DNA from: Actinomyces sp. 432
GTDB taxonomy: Bacteria; Actinomycetota; Actinomycetes; Actinomycetales; Actinomycetaceae
Assembly: GCF_009930875.1 (NCBI RefSeq)
Contig: NZ_CP025249.1
Coordinates: forward strand, 1,984,001-2,048,000
Direction of reading: 5' to 3'
DNA: 64,000 bases
Under the pieces are notes generated by a model. The model saw only the letters and a program-made list of their open reading frames with translations, did no database searches and had not been told where the DNA came from. This document shows positions 1 to 8,557 of this stretch, in pieces; within the stretch, counting starts at the first letter, position 1, and every line of letters begins with the position of its first letter. Made by a program: the position numbers and the translations under genes.

Positions 1-840
1 TTCTCCGCCGACGTCTACAACGCGATCGTCACCGAGTTGAGCGCCGCGGGCGCCGAACTGGGGGTCACGGACCTGCGGGCACTGCCGACCTGCGCCCTGG
101 AGGGGGACAACGTGGTGCGCCGCTCCTCGCGAACCCCCTTCTACCGCGGACCCGCCCTCCTGGAACTGCTGGAAACCATCCCGGCCGACACCACGCCGAC
201 GGACGGGGCCTTCCGGCTGCCCGTGCAGCTGGTCATCCGGCCGCAAGGAGCCGCGGCGGAGGGCCTGTCCGACTACCGCGGTTACGCCGGGCGGATCGCC
301 GCGGGATCGGTGCGCGTGGGCGAGGAGATCGTGGTTCTCCCCTCGCGGCGCCGCAGCCGAGTCGCCGCCATCGACCTCGCAAACACCGCCCTGGCCGAGG
401 CGCACGCCGGCCAGTCGGTGACCCTGCGACTGGACGATGACATCGACATCACGCGCGGTGATCTCCTCGCCGCCGCCACCGACCCGCCGCAGCTGCGCCG
501 GGACCTGGCCGCCCGCGTCGCCTGGCTGTCCGAGCGGCCCGCCAGGTCGGGCGACCGGGTACTCCTCAAGCACGGGACGCGTACCGTCCAGGCGATCATC
601 ACTGCAGTCGAGGGCGTCCTCGATCTCGACGACCTCACCGCCGCGCCCGCGCAGGCCCTGGCCCTCAATGACATCGGCTCCGTCCGCCTGCGCCTGTCCG
701 AGCCGCTTCCCGTCGCCGACTACGCCCATTCCCGCAGCGACGGCGCCTTCCTGCTCGTAGACCCCTTCGACGGCTGGACACTCGCGGCGGGCATGGTGCG
801 CCTGGAGGACGAGCGGGCGTTTGCACCGCTGGCGGCATGA
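1..840 (+). CDS. cysN: Sulfate adenylyltransferase subunit 1 (CysN), 3' part, truncated by the window edge
   Basis: Reading frame 1 is open from the first base, so the gene starts upstream; 279 residues are visible. CysN is the GTPase subunit of ATP sulfurylase, which with CysD activates sulfate to APS. The visible part holds the end of the GTPase domain, with the family-typical stretch P-x-C-A-L-x-G-D-N-V-V followed by an F-Y-x-G-P-x-L-L-x-x-L-E segment, and then the EF-Tu-like beta-barrel domains 2 and 3. The G1-G4 nucleotide motifs lie outside the window. Its stop codon overlaps the start of cobA by 4 bp (ATGA), so it ends a translationally coupled operon that also makes the siroheme needed by sulfite reductase. 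Confidence 0.93.
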   Translation, partial: FSADVYNAIVTELSAAGAELGVTDLRALPTCALEGDNVVRRSSRTPFYRGPALLELLETIPADTTPTDGAFRLPVQLVIRPQGAAAEGLSDYRGYAGRIAAGSVRVGEEIVVLPSRRRSRVAAIDLANTALAEAHAGQSVTLRLDDDIDITRGDLLAAATDPPQLRRDLAARVAWLSERPARSGDRVLLKHGTRTVQAIITAVEGVLDLDDLTAAPAQALALNDIGSVRLRLSEPLPVADYAHSRSDGAFLLVDPFDGWTLAAGMVRLEDERAFAPLAA

Positions 841-1649
841 ACCGGGCGAGTACAGCCGCGGGCACAGCCGGGCCGCTCGCGCCGGAAGTTGAAAGAGTCC
901 CGGATACCGACCGTCCCGGCACCGGCTGGGTGGCGCTCATCGGCGCCGGCCCCGGAGACCCGGAACTGATCACGGTGCGTGGGCTGGACCTGCTGCGACG
1001 GGCCGACGTCATCGTCATCGATCGTCTCGCCCCGCGCCGGCTGTTGGACGCCGCCGGCCCCGGCGCCGAGGTGATCGACGTGGGCAAGCGCCCGGGTCAT
1101 CACCTGCTGCCGCAGGAGCAGATCGACGCGGTGCTGGTGGACCGGGCCCGCGCCGGGCAGCGCGTAGCGCGGGTGAAGGGCGGCGACCCGTATGTGCTGG
1201 GCCGCGGCGGTGAGGAGGCGGCGGCCTGCCGGGCGGCCGGCATCATCGTCGAGATCGTCCCCGGAGTCACGTCTGCCATTGCCGTGCCTGCCGCCGCGGG
1301 TATCCCGGTGACCCACCGAGGCCTGGCCCGGGGGTTCTCCGTGGTCACCGCTCACGAGGAACTGGTATCCACGGTGCCGGCCCGGCGCGACCACACGCTG
1401 ATCCTCCTGATGGGTGTGGCGCACCTTAGTCGCTCGACCACGATCCTCCTGGAGGCGGGGGCCGATCCCGACACCCCGGCCGCCGTCGTCGAACGCGGCT
1501 TCATACCCGATCAGCGAGTAACCACCACCGTGCTGCGATGTCTGCCCGACGTCGCCGTCAGCGTCGGTGTCACCGCTCCGGCGGTCATCGTCATCGGCGA
1601 CGTCGTCACCGTCAGCCCCGCATGGAACACGCGGATCGTCCCCGGGTAA
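837..1649 (+). CDS. cobA: Uroporphyrinogen-III C-methyltransferase (SUMT)
   Basis: A 270-residue protein with the tetrapyrrole methylase signature V-A-L-I-G-A-G-P-G-D-P-E-L-I-T near residue 34 and a K-G-G-D-P-Y-V-L-G-R-G-G-E-E motif further on, both diagnostic of SAM-dependent uroporphyrinogen III methyltransferases. It converts uroporphyrinogen III to precorrin-2, the first step to siroheme. The length fits a stand-alone CobA/SUMT; there is no CysG-type dehydrogenase/chelatase fusion. The ATG start overlaps the cysN stop. About 30 N-terminal residues before the methylase motif look unconserved, so an internal start is possible. Together with the CbiX-like chelatase downstream it probably supplies siroheme. 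Confidence 0.93.
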   Translation: MNRASTAAGTAGPLAPEVERVPDTDRPGTGWVALIGAGPGDPELITVRGLDLLRRADVIVIDRLAPRRLLDAAGPGAEVIDVGKRPGHHLLPQEQIDAVLVDRARAGQRVARVKGGDPYVLGRGGEEAAACRAAGIIVEIVPGVTSAIAVPAAAGIPVTHRGLARGFSVVTAHEELVSTVPARRDHTLILLMGVAHLSRSTTILLEAGADPDTPAAVVERGFIPDQRVTTTVLRCLPDVAVSVGVTAPAVIVIGDVVTVSPAWNTRIVPG

Positions 1650-1689
1650 TGCGCCCGGCGACGACCCCCGACGGCCCTGAAGGATCATC

Positions 1690-2577
1690 ATGTTCGCACT
1701 CATCCTCCTCGCCCTGGTCGGGCTGGTCGCACAACTCGTGGATGGAACCCTGGGCATGGGCTACGGCGTCACCAGCTCCTCGCTGTTGCTCGCCGTAGGC
1801 CTGAGCCCGGCGCTGGCCAGCGCCAGCGTTCACCTATCCCAGATCGGGACCACGCTCATGTCCGGCGTCTCCCATCTACGTCTTGGCAACACCGACCGGG
1901 CGCTGGTGGCTCGCCTCGCCGTCCCCGGCGCCGTCGGCGCCTTCCTGGGCGCGACCGTCCTGTCCCGGCTGACCACGGCCGCGGTGACGCCCGTGACCGC
2001 CACCATCCTGCTGGTGCTGGGCGTTTACGTGCTGGTGCGCTTCGCCGTCCGGCCGTCAACCGGCGCCGCCGCGCGCACCAGCCCCCACACCTTGCGGCTG
2101 CTGGCGCCGCTCGGCCTGATCGGCGGTTTCATAGACGCCACCGGCGGCGGAGGCTGGGGGCCGGTGGTCACCACCACCCTGCTGTCGCGTGGGCGCACCG
2201 CCCCGCGCACCGTGGTGGGCAGTGTGGACACCGCCGAGTTCATCGTGAGCGTGACGGCGTCATTGGGCTTCCTCCTCGGTCTGGGGACGGCCGGAATCGA
2301 CGTCGGCATTGTGATCGCCCTGCTGGGCGGCGGCGTGCTGGCCGCCCCATTGGCCGCCTGGGCGGTGTCCCGGATGCCGGGCGCCACCCTGGGAACCGCC
2401 GTCGGCGGCCTGATCGTGGTGACGAATACGGTGACGGTTCTGGAGGCACTCGGTCTGAGTGCCCCGGCCACCGCCTGGACGGTGTCGGCGCTGGTTGCGG
2501 CCCTGCTTCCGCTTATCGCCTTCACGGTGCGCCGGGCTCGCCACCTCACCGTCATCCCGGAGGTGCAGGCCGCATGA
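1690..2577 (+). CDS. TauE/SafE-family sulfite/anion permease
   Basis: A 295-residue, strongly hydrophobic protein with about eight predicted membrane segments. The two halves each carry a TauE/SafE-like repeat: a first Gly-rich segment (D-G-T-L-G-M-G-Y-G-V near residue 18) and a second (D-A-T-G-G-G-G-W-G-P near residue 149). That duplicated D-x-x-x-G-x-G-x-G pattern is typical of the family. An AAGGA ribosome site lies just before the ATG. Members move sulfite, sulfonates or related anions across the membrane. Within a sulfate assimilation operon this protein may bring in sulfate or thiosulfate or vent sulfite; the sequence does not decide between these. Confidence 0.85.
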   Translation: MFALILLALVGLVAQLVDGTLGMGYGVTSSSLLLAVGLSPALASASVHLSQIGTTLMSGVSHLRLGNTDRALVARLAVPGAVGAFLGATVLSRLTTAAVTPVTATILLVLGVYVLVRFAVRPSTGAAARTSPHTLRLLAPLGLIGGFIDATGGGGWGPVVTTTLLSRGRTAPRTVVGSVDTAEFIVSVTASLGFLLGLGTAGIDVGIVIALLGGGVLAAPLAAWAVSRMPGATLGTAVGGLIVVTNTVTVLEALGLSAPATAWTVSALVAALLPLIAFTVRRARHLTVIPEVQAA

Positions 2578-3365
2578 ACGCGCGTCCCCTGGTGATTTTG
2601 GCGCACGGCACCCGCGCACCCGGCGCGCGCCCGGTCCTCGAACGGGTCAGCGCGCAGGTGGCCGCCCTCCTGCCGGGAGTCGTCGTGCGCCACGGCTACG
2701 TGGAATTCCAAGCCCCAACGGCCCGTCAGGCCTTTTCGGGGCTGCACGATCCCGTCGTGGTCCCCTTCTTCCTGGGCGGGGGCTACCACGTCCTGCATGA
2801 CCTGCCGGGCCTGCTCGCCGAGCACGGGTCCGGCACCGCCACCCGGCATCTGGGCCCCGAACCCGCGATCGTCAAGGTCGTGGCCGACCGGCTCCGCTGG
2901 GCGGCGGCGGGCCACGGGCATGGCACCGCCGGCCTGGACGGCGTCGTGCTGGCCGGCTCGGGCTCATTCAGGCGTCGGCCCGTGCGGGAGACCGAGCAGG
3001 CGGCGGCGCTACTGTCGCAGGAACTCGGGCTTCCCGTCCGGCCCGCGTACCTGGCCAAGACCTCTCCCGCGGCCCATGAGGCGGTGGCCTCCTGGCGGCA
3101 GGAGGGCGCGCGAACCATTGCCGTGGCTCCCTACCTGCTGGCCGAGGGCAAGTTCTCCCGCGCGCTGCACCGGAGTGAGGCCGGCTTCGTCGCCGCACCC
3201 ATCGGCGCCCACCCGGCGGTCGCCCGCATAGTCGCGCGGCGCTACCGGGAGGCCGTCGACAGTCAACTCGACAGTCGACTCGGCAGTGGAGTCGACTTTG
3301 AACTCGGGGGTGAAGCACGCGGTCCGGCTGATCGGCACGTCGTCGACTGCATCCCGAGTTCGTAG
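2574..3365 (+). CDS. CbiX/SirB-type sirohydrochlorin chelatase
   Basis: A 263-residue protein starting with the chelatase signature L-A-H-G-T-R (His around residue 10), followed by G-Y-V-E-F and a second His-containing stretch F-F-L-G-G-G-Y-H-V. The second half repeats the fold in degenerate form (S-G-S-x-x-R-R-R, A-P-Y-L-L-A-E-G-K-F). It overlaps the permease gene by 4 bp. The expected role is ferrochelation of sirohydrochlorin to siroheme. Precorrin-2 dehydrogenase would have to come from elsewhere, because this protein lacks that Rossmann domain. The last 35 codons are low in similarity and are encoded by short direct repeats of a gacagtc(a/g)actcg type, so the C-terminus may be variable. 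Confidence 0.82.
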   Translation: MNARPLVILAHGTRAPGARPVLERVSAQVAALLPGVVVRHGYVEFQAPTARQAFSGLHDPVVVPFFLGGGYHVLHDLPGLLAEHGSGTATRHLGPEPAIVKVVADRLRWAAAGHGHGTAGLDGVVLAGSGSFRRRPVRETEQAAALLSQELGLPVRPAYLAKTSPAAHEAVASWRQEGARTIAVAPYLLAEGKFSRALHRSEAGFVAAPIGAHPAVARIVARRYREAVDSQLDSRLGSGVDFELGGEARGPADRHVVDCIPSS

Positions 3366-3516
3366 ACCTGGTTGCTGAGCCGCCGACTACGCCGGAAGGC
3401 GTCGGTCCCACGAGCGCAGTCGCGATCTCAGCATCGTCGTCACTACAGTGTGGGCGCATAGGCTTATGCCACCTGGCCTCCCGGGCCATCCAGACCACGA
3501 CCGAGGAGATCACACC

Positions 3517-4284
3517 GTGGCCGCCTCTCAGCCGCCTCGCCGACGCGAGTATGCGAACGTGCCGAAGTATCAGGAGATCTATGAGTTCCTGCGCGGCCGG
3601 ATAGAGGACGGCAGCTTTCCCTTCCGTTCCTTCCTGCCCAGCGAGAATCAGTTGAGTGCAGACTTCGGCACCACCCGCCCCACGGTACGAAAGGCGATGC
3701 AGTATCTGGGCTCGCAGGGTTATGTTCAGCCCATTCACGGCAAGGGCATCCAGGTGATCTACCGGCCGCGCTCGGCCTCACTGTTCTTCCTGTCGGGCAT
3801 TGAGTCCCTGGCCGAGGCCGGCCGCCGCATCGGCACGACTGTGCGCACCGTGTTGCTCTCCTCCACCGTCGAGACCGTCTCGGAGTCTGCCGCCGAGGCC
3901 TCGGGGCTGGTCGCGGGTGCGCAGGTGCTGTACCTGCGTCGGCTGCGCCTGCTGAACGACCGGCCCGCCATCATCGACCACAACCGCTTCCTGCGCTCGG
4001 TGGTGCCCGATATTCCCCGCGACGCCGCGGAGACATCCATCTATACCTACCTTGAGAACGAGCTGGGGGTGCATATCACCACCGCCTCGCGCATGGTCAC
4101 TATTGAGGCTGCGGACGAGCTGGACCGTCGTCACCTGGACCTGGGCGGTCTGGACTGCGTGGGCGTCATGGAGTCCCTCGGCTTCGACGCCTCCGGGGCA
4201 CCGTTCGAGTACACCCGCTCCCACCACGTGCCGGGGACTTTCGGCTTCGTCTCGGCCGCCCAGCGCCTGCCCTCCCAGCGGTGA
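3517..4284 (+). CDS. treR: GntR/HutC-family regulator, probable trehalose repressor
   Basis: I start it at the GTG at 3517 because a GAGGAG ribosome site (3503-3508) lies 8 nt upstream; the open frame extends further 5' without such a site. The 255-residue protein has an N-terminal winged helix (K-Y-Q-E-I-Y-E-F-L near residue 17, then S-E-N-Q-L and T-R-P-T-V-R-K-A). A UTRA effector domain fills roughly residues 95-250 and contains the usual L-x-R-L-R and E-x-S-I-Y motifs. UTRA regulators of this type sense sugar phosphates such as trehalose-6-phosphate. It is convergent with treP-treC, and a palindrome of TreR type lies in the treC promoter. Assignment to trehalose comes from context. Confidence 0.8.
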   Translation: MAASQPPRRREYANVPKYQEIYEFLRGRIEDGSFPFRSFLPSENQLSADFGTTRPTVRKAMQYLGSQGYVQPIHGKGIQVIYRPRSASLFFLSGIESLAEAGRRIGTTVRTVLLSSTVETVSESAAEASGLVAGAQVLYLRRLRLLNDRPAIIDHNRFLRSVVPDIPRDAAETSIYTYLENELGVHITTASRMVTIEAADELDRRHLDLGGLDCVGVMESLGFDASGAPFEYTRSHHVPGTFGFVSAAQRLPSQR

Positions 4285-4294
4285 CAAGACTGAA

Positions 4295-4346
4295 GGACCG
4301 GCCCGGTCGGAGCAGGTGCTTGACTGCGCTCCGACCGGGCCGGTCC
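4295..4346. terminator. Bidirectional terminator between treR and treP
   Basis: A perfect 19-bp stem (4295-4313 pairs with 4328-4346; left arm GGACCGGCCCGGTCGGAGC) encloses a 14-nt loop. It sits between the ends of two convergent genes. There is no clear T-run, as is common for high-GC terminators. Confidence 0.85.
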
Positions 4347-4368
4347 AGGAGATGCGTCTCCGGAGCCC

Positions 4369-6396
4369 TCAGCGGGCCACCGGTTCGCGGTTGCCCAGTC
4401 GTACCTTCTCCACCGTGCGCTCGGTCTCGAAGTCAGACTCCTTGAAACCGAAGAAGTAGGTGGCCAGGAAGGATACGGCCAGGGTCACGATCGAGGCGAT
4501 CCAGAAGCCGGTGAAGGATCCGTCGAGGCCCTCTGGGTTGACGAAGGACGGGAAGCCGACGAAGGCGCCGGTGAAGCCCCACATGTTGACGTCGAACAGG
4601 CCAGTGAGCAGGCCGCCCACGGCGCCACCGATGGAGGCGGTGATGAACACGCGCCCGTACTTCAGGTTCAGGCCGTACATGGCGGGCTCGGTGACCCCGC
4701 ACAGCGCTGAGATCGTGGCCGGGCCGGCCAGCTGCTTGATACGGGGGCTCTTGGCCTTGACCCACAGGGCGAGCGCGCCACCGCCCTGGGCGATCATCGA
4801 GGCGGAGACAATGGCGTTGAGCGGGGAGTACCCGGGGTCGGCGATCTGCTGGGAGATGATAGGGATGACCGCCCAGTGCAGTCCGAAGATGACCAGGCAC
4901 TGGTAGAAGCCGCCGATGAGGAGGCCTGCCACCGGATACGAAAGGCCCAGTACCCAGCTGACGCCCTGGGCAATACCGCCGGAAATCGTCATGACGATCG
5001 GGCCGAATACCACCAGCACCAGGGTGGAGACAATGAAGATCTCCAGCAGCGGCGCGAAGATGGAGCGCACGACCGCCGGGATCCACTTCTTCAGCCACGG
5101 CTCGATCTTTGAGGCCAGCCAGGCGGCCACGATGATCGGGAAGATCGAGTACGCATAGGCGTTGCCCTCGGGCAGGGAGACGGGGATGCCGAAGAAGTCG
5201 GAGTTGAACACCGTCCGCCCGATGCGGGCGATTACGTGGTAGTCCTCGGCAGAGGAGTCGGCCATGGAGACCACGGACGGGAAGGTCAGCACACCACCAA
5301 TGATGGCCACGATGATCGGGTCCGCACCGAGCCTGCGGGCGGAGGTGAAGCCGATGATGATCGGCAGGAAGAAGAACATCGACGAGGCCATGGCGTCAAT
5401 GAAGGTGTACGTGGAGGTGCCGGTGTCAACCACGTTGAACTGGGTGAGCAGCGCCAGGATCCCCTTGAGAATGCCGGAGGCGGCCAGCACGCCGATCACG
5501 GGGATCATGGATCCCGTGATCACGCCGATCAGGGAGGAGAAGCCGTACTTGACCCAGCCGATGGGCGTGGTGGGCTTCGGGGCCGCCGGGGCCGCCTCCG
5601 CCTCGTCGGTGCCCTCGGCCAGGCGGGGGACCTGCTTGATGACGGCGTCGTACACGTCACCGACAGCGGCGCCGATGACCACCTGGTACTGGCCGCCCGC
5701 GCGGGCGACGTCGATCACGCCGTCGGCGCTGGTGACTGCGGCGTCATCAGCCAGGGACTCGTCCTTTAGGTAGAAGCGCACCCGGGTGATGCAGTGGATG
5801 ACGGAGCGAATATTGTCGGCCCCGCCCACCCCGGCGATGATGTCGCGGGCAGTGGCATCAAAGCCGGTCAGGCCGTCGTCGGCCTTGGCTGCTCTGGGCG
5901 AGGCGGAGCCCGCCTCGGCACGCTTGAGCACGGCGGTGGCCACGCTCGCACCGGCCCGCGTCTGCCCCGCGGCGATACTGAGCCCGGCCAGGGCCTTGGC
6001 AGAATTGGTCACGGCAACGATCGTGGTGGTGTCCTTGCCGGCCGCGGTGATGGCCGCCAGGTCCATGGTGCCCAGGGCCTGACCGGAGCGGACTTCCTGG
6101 CCAACCACGGCGGTCAGGTGGAAGGGACGCCCCTCCAGCTCGACGGTATCCACTCCCAGGTGCAGGAGTACCTCCAGGCCGTCGGGGGTGGCGATGCCGA
6201 CGGCATGTCCGGTCTCCGCCACCATGGTGATGGTTCCGGACGCCGGAGCGACCACATCACCGGAGGTCGGGGCCACGCCGAAGCCCTCCCCGAGGGCCCC
6301 AGAAGAGAAGACCGGATCGGGTACGTCGGTGAGGGCGATTACCTTGCCGGATACGGGCGCTACCAGCGCCGTACCCGAGGCTGATACTGAGGACAT
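4369..6396 (-). CDS. treP: PTS trehalose-specific transporter EIIABC (EIIA N-terminal)
   Basis: A 675-residue fusion of all three PTS modules in the order A-B-C. Residues 1-150 are a glucose-family EIIA domain with His79 in L-L-H-L-G-V-D-T-V as the expected phosphorylation site. Residues about 185-265 are EIIB with Cys202 in H-C-I-T-R-V-R-F. The rest is a polytopic EIIC. The protein imports trehalose and phosphorylates it to trehalose-6-phosphate, using EI/HPr encoded elsewhere. I prefer the ATG at 6396 over the GTG at 6402 because AGGAG is 8 nt from the ATG and only 2 nt from the GTG. It follows treC by 14 nt, so they form one operon. Trehalose as substrate is inferred from the adjacent phosphotrehalase. 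Confidence 0.9.
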   Translation of the reverse strand: MSSVSASGTALVAPVSGKVIALTDVPDPVFSSGALGEGFGVAPTSGDVVAPASGTITMVAETGHAVGIATPDGLEVLLHLGVDTVELEGRPFHLTAVVGQEVRSGQALGTMDLAAITAAGKDTTTIVAVTNSAKALAGLSIAAGQTRAGASVATAVLKRAEAGSASPRAAKADDGLTGFDATARDIIAGVGGADNIRSVIHCITRVRFYLKDESLADDAAVTSADGVIDVARAGGQYQVVIGAAVGDVYDAVIKQVPRLAEGTDEAEAAPAAPKPTTPIGWVKYGFSSLIGVITGSMIPVIGVLAASGILKGILALLTQFNVVDTGTSTYTFIDAMASSMFFFLPIIIGFTSARRLGADPIIVAIIGGVLTFPSVVSMADSSAEDYHVIARIGRTVFNSDFFGIPVSLPEGNAYAYSIFPIIVAAWLASKIEPWLKKWIPAVVRSIFAPLLEIFIVSTLVLVVFGPIVMTISGGIAQGVSWVLGLSYPVAGLLIGGFYQCLVIFGLHWAVIPIISQQIADPGYSPLNAIVSASMIAQGGGALALWVKAKSPRIKQLAGPATISALCGVTEPAMYGLNLKYGRVFITASIGGAVGGLLTGLFDVNMWGFTGAFVGFPSFVNPEGLDGSFTGFWIASIVTLAVSFLATYFFGFKESDFETERTVEKVRLGNREPVAR

Positions 6397-6410
6397 ATGC
6401 ACAGCTCCTC

Positions 6411-8165
6411 TCAGAGCCTGGTCGTAGTGCGGACGATGATGGCCAGTGCCTCGTACGGGAGCAGAGTCATGACGGGGCTCAGTGGCCGGGTGGGGTAGTT
6501 CCCGATGAGTACGTCTCCGGTGAGGAACTCATCGGGAATCTCGACCGTGGTCGGATGACCACGGAAGCTGGTGAGGACGAGCAGGCGGGTGGTGCCGGCG
6601 TCGTCATGGGCGGGATCCTCGGCAGCGGGGGAGGTAGCGGGCCCGGAGGCGGGGAGCTTGCGGATGTAGGCGAACACGTCGGGGCTCTCGAGCCCCCAGG
6701 GGGTGTAGTCGCCCTCTGCGATCACCGGCTCGGTCTTGCGCAGCTCCACCAGGCGGCGGTAGTAGGGCAGGATGCGCCCACCTGCCTCCTCGGCAGCGAC
6801 GTTGACCGCAGCGGCGTTGGTTGGCTGCAGCCAGGGCGTGCCGGTGGTGAAGCCGGCACCCGCGCCGGCGTCCCACTGCATGGGGGTGCGGGCGTTGTCA
6901 CGGGCCTTGGCGTGGACGATCGCGAAGGCGTCCGCCTCGCTGTGCCCGGCGGCCACCAGTTCGGCGTAGGCATTGCGGGCCTCGACGTCCACGTAGTCCT
7001 CGATGCGGGTGTAGTCGGGATCGGTCATGCCGATCTCCTCCCCCATGTAGATGTATGGGGTGCCGCGCAGCAGGTGGATGGCGGTGGCGAGCATGGTGGC
7101 GGACTCGTAGTGGTAATGCTCCGGGTCACCGAAGCGGTTGATGGCCCGGGGCTGGTCGTGGTTGTTCCAGAACAGGGCGTTCCAGCCGCCGCCCGCCTGG
7201 AGGCCGAGGGCCCAGTCGTTGAGGATGCGTTTGAGGGCGGGGATGTCCGGAGCTGCAAGGGTCCACTTCTGGCCATCGGCGTAGTCGACCTTGAGGTGGT
7301 GGAAGTTGAATACCATTGACAGCTCCCGGCGCGCCGGGTTGGTGTAGTCCACGCAGGCGGCGATGGAGGTGGAGGACATCTCCCCCACGGTCACGGAGTC
7401 CGGGTCCCGGCCGAAGCTGTCCCGGCTCAGCTCTTGCAGGTAGTCGTGCACCAGCGGACCGTCGGTGTAGACCAGGCGGTCATCGGTGCCGGCGGGGGCG
7501 TCCGCCAGGGGCTCGGTCTTGCCGATCAGGTTGATCACGTCGAACCGGAAGGCCCGCACGCCGTGGGCGCGCCAGAAGTTGATGACCTCCGCGGCCCGCG
7601 CGCGCACCTCGGGGTTGTGCCAGTCCAGGTCGGCCTGGCCGGGGTCGAACAGGTGCAGGTAGTACTCCCCGCCCAGCGGGCGGCCGGAGTCGTCCACGGG
7701 GCCGAAGGGCGCCCACGCGGGGCCGCCGAACTTGGAGACCCAGTTGGTGGGTAGGACCGGCTCTCCCGCAGGCCCCTCGCCGCGGGCGGGGCGGAGGTAG
7801 AAGTAGTCGCGGTAGCGCTGCTCGCCGGCCAGGGCCCGCTGAAACCACTCGTGCTCGGTGGACACGTGGTTGAGCACCATGTCCAGCATGGGGCTGATGC
7901 CGTGCTCGGCCAGGGCGGCGACGAGCTCGTCGAAGTCCTCCATCGTGCCCATGGCGGGGTCTACCGCGCAGTAGTCGGCCACGTCATAGCCGTTGTCCCG
8001 GCCCGGCGAGGGGTAGAAGGGGTTGAGCCAGACGTAGTCCACACCCAGGGAGGCGATGTAGGGGACCTTCTCGATGATGCCGCGCAGGTCGCCGACACCG
8101 TTGCCGGTAGTGTCCTTGAAGGACTTCGGATAGACCTGGTAGACGACGGCGTCGCGAAAGCTCAT
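6411..8165 (-). CDS. treC: Alpha,alpha-phosphotrehalase (GH13)
   Basis: A 584-residue glycoside hydrolase of family 13 opening with V-V-Y-Q-V-Y-P-K-S-F. Conserved regions include D-M-V-L-N-H-V, F-R-F-D-V-I-N-L-I-G-K (Asp nucleophile), V-G-E-M-S-S (Glu acid/base) and N-N-H-D-Q-P-R (transition-state Asp). The F-R-F-D-V-I-N-L-I and H-D-Q-P-R versions are those of TreC and oligo-1,6-glucosidases. It hydrolyses trehalose-6-phosphate to glucose and glucose-6-phosphate in the cytoplasm. It is the first gene of the treC-treP operon, with GGAG 6 nt before the ATG. The tight linkage to a PTS transporter makes phosphotrehalase the best choice over isomaltase. Confidence 0.9.
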   Translation of the reverse strand: MSFRDAVVYQVYPKSFKDTTGNGVGDLRGIIEKVPYIASLGVDYVWLNPFYPSPGRDNGYDVADYCAVDPAMGTMEDFDELVAALAEHGISPMLDMVLNHVSTEHEWFQRALAGEQRYRDYFYLRPARGEGPAGEPVLPTNWVSKFGGPAWAPFGPVDDSGRPLGGEYYLHLFDPGQADLDWHNPEVRARAAEVINFWRAHGVRAFRFDVINLIGKTEPLADAPAGTDDRLVYTDGPLVHDYLQELSRDSFGRDPDSVTVGEMSSTSIAACVDYTNPARRELSMVFNFHHLKVDYADGQKWTLAAPDIPALKRILNDWALGLQAGGGWNALFWNNHDQPRAINRFGDPEHYHYESATMLATAIHLLRGTPYIYMGEEIGMTDPDYTRIEDYVDVEARNAYAELVAAGHSEADAFAIVHAKARDNARTPMQWDAGAGAGFTTGTPWLQPTNAAAVNVAAEEAGGRILPYYRRLVELRKTEPVIAEGDYTPWGLESPDVFAYIRKLPASGPATSPAAEDPAHDDAGTTRLLVLTSFRGHPTTVEIPDEFLTGDVLIGNYPTRPLSPVMTLLPYEALAIIVRTTTRL

Positions 8166-8208
8166 TTGGCGCTCCGAGGTGACTCACGCTGCCGCACCCG
8201 CGCGGCAA

Positions 8209-8222
8209 CTTGTATACACAAG
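8209..8222. promoter_or_regulatory. Probable TreR operator of the treC-treP operon
   Basis: CTTGTATACACAAG: 5-bp inverted arms around a core containing the 8-bp palindrome TGTATACA. It resembles the TTGTATATACAA sites of known TreR regulators. It lies 44 bp before treC and overlaps the candidate -10 element. Confidence 0.65.
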
Positions 8223-8249
8223 TAGACACTCTGAGTGCGGGTGTGGCAA
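8221..8249 (-). promoter_or_regulatory. Candidate treC promoter
   Basis: On the minus strand a TTGCCA -35 element (8244-8249) is separated by 17 nt from TCTACT (8221-8226). The operator-like palindrome begins within the -10 element, so bound repressor would block initiation. Confidence 0.5.
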
Positions 8250-8356
8250 GCCACCACACGCAGGTGTGACGCACACCGCCTTGCCGTCCATCCGTATCAA
8301 TATGCGAGAGGCGCCGCCTCACCGTGAATGCGTCGCACCGTACCGCTGTCACGGAA

Positions 8357-8458
8357 TGCACCACTTTTGCGGTTGCAACCGCTGCCCTGAGACATAGAAC
8401 CGCGCAATCATGCGAATCTTGCGCAGACTCCAAGACCGTCGCGAGTGAAAGTGGTGCA
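8357..8458. repeat. Inverted-repeat pair and palindrome in the gap between treC and the next gene
   Basis: TGCACCACTTT (8357-8367) is perfectly inverted at 8448-8458. Inside the pair lies the perfect 14-bp palindrome GCGGTTGCAACCGC (8369-8382). The 330-bp gap 8227-8557 holds no convincing gene. These may be regulator sites or part of the leader upstream of treC; the function is unknown. Confidence 0.4.
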
Positions 8459-8557
8459 ATCCGTGCCACGGCCCGCTGGCAGCGCGACTCGCCAAGCCAC
8501 AAACGGCGAAGAGCGAACCGGCAGAGAGCGGTCGAGCCGCGTCCACGTAGGCCTGAG

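Noticed and set aside
720..1757. 345-codon antisense frame over cobA
   Set aside because: Shadow of cobA and the cysN end; no start signal, no conserved motif.
3250..3300. Short gacagtc repeats at the end of the chelatase gene as a regulatory or attachment site
   Set aside because: They are within the coding frame, degenerate and few; simple slippage is enough to explain them.
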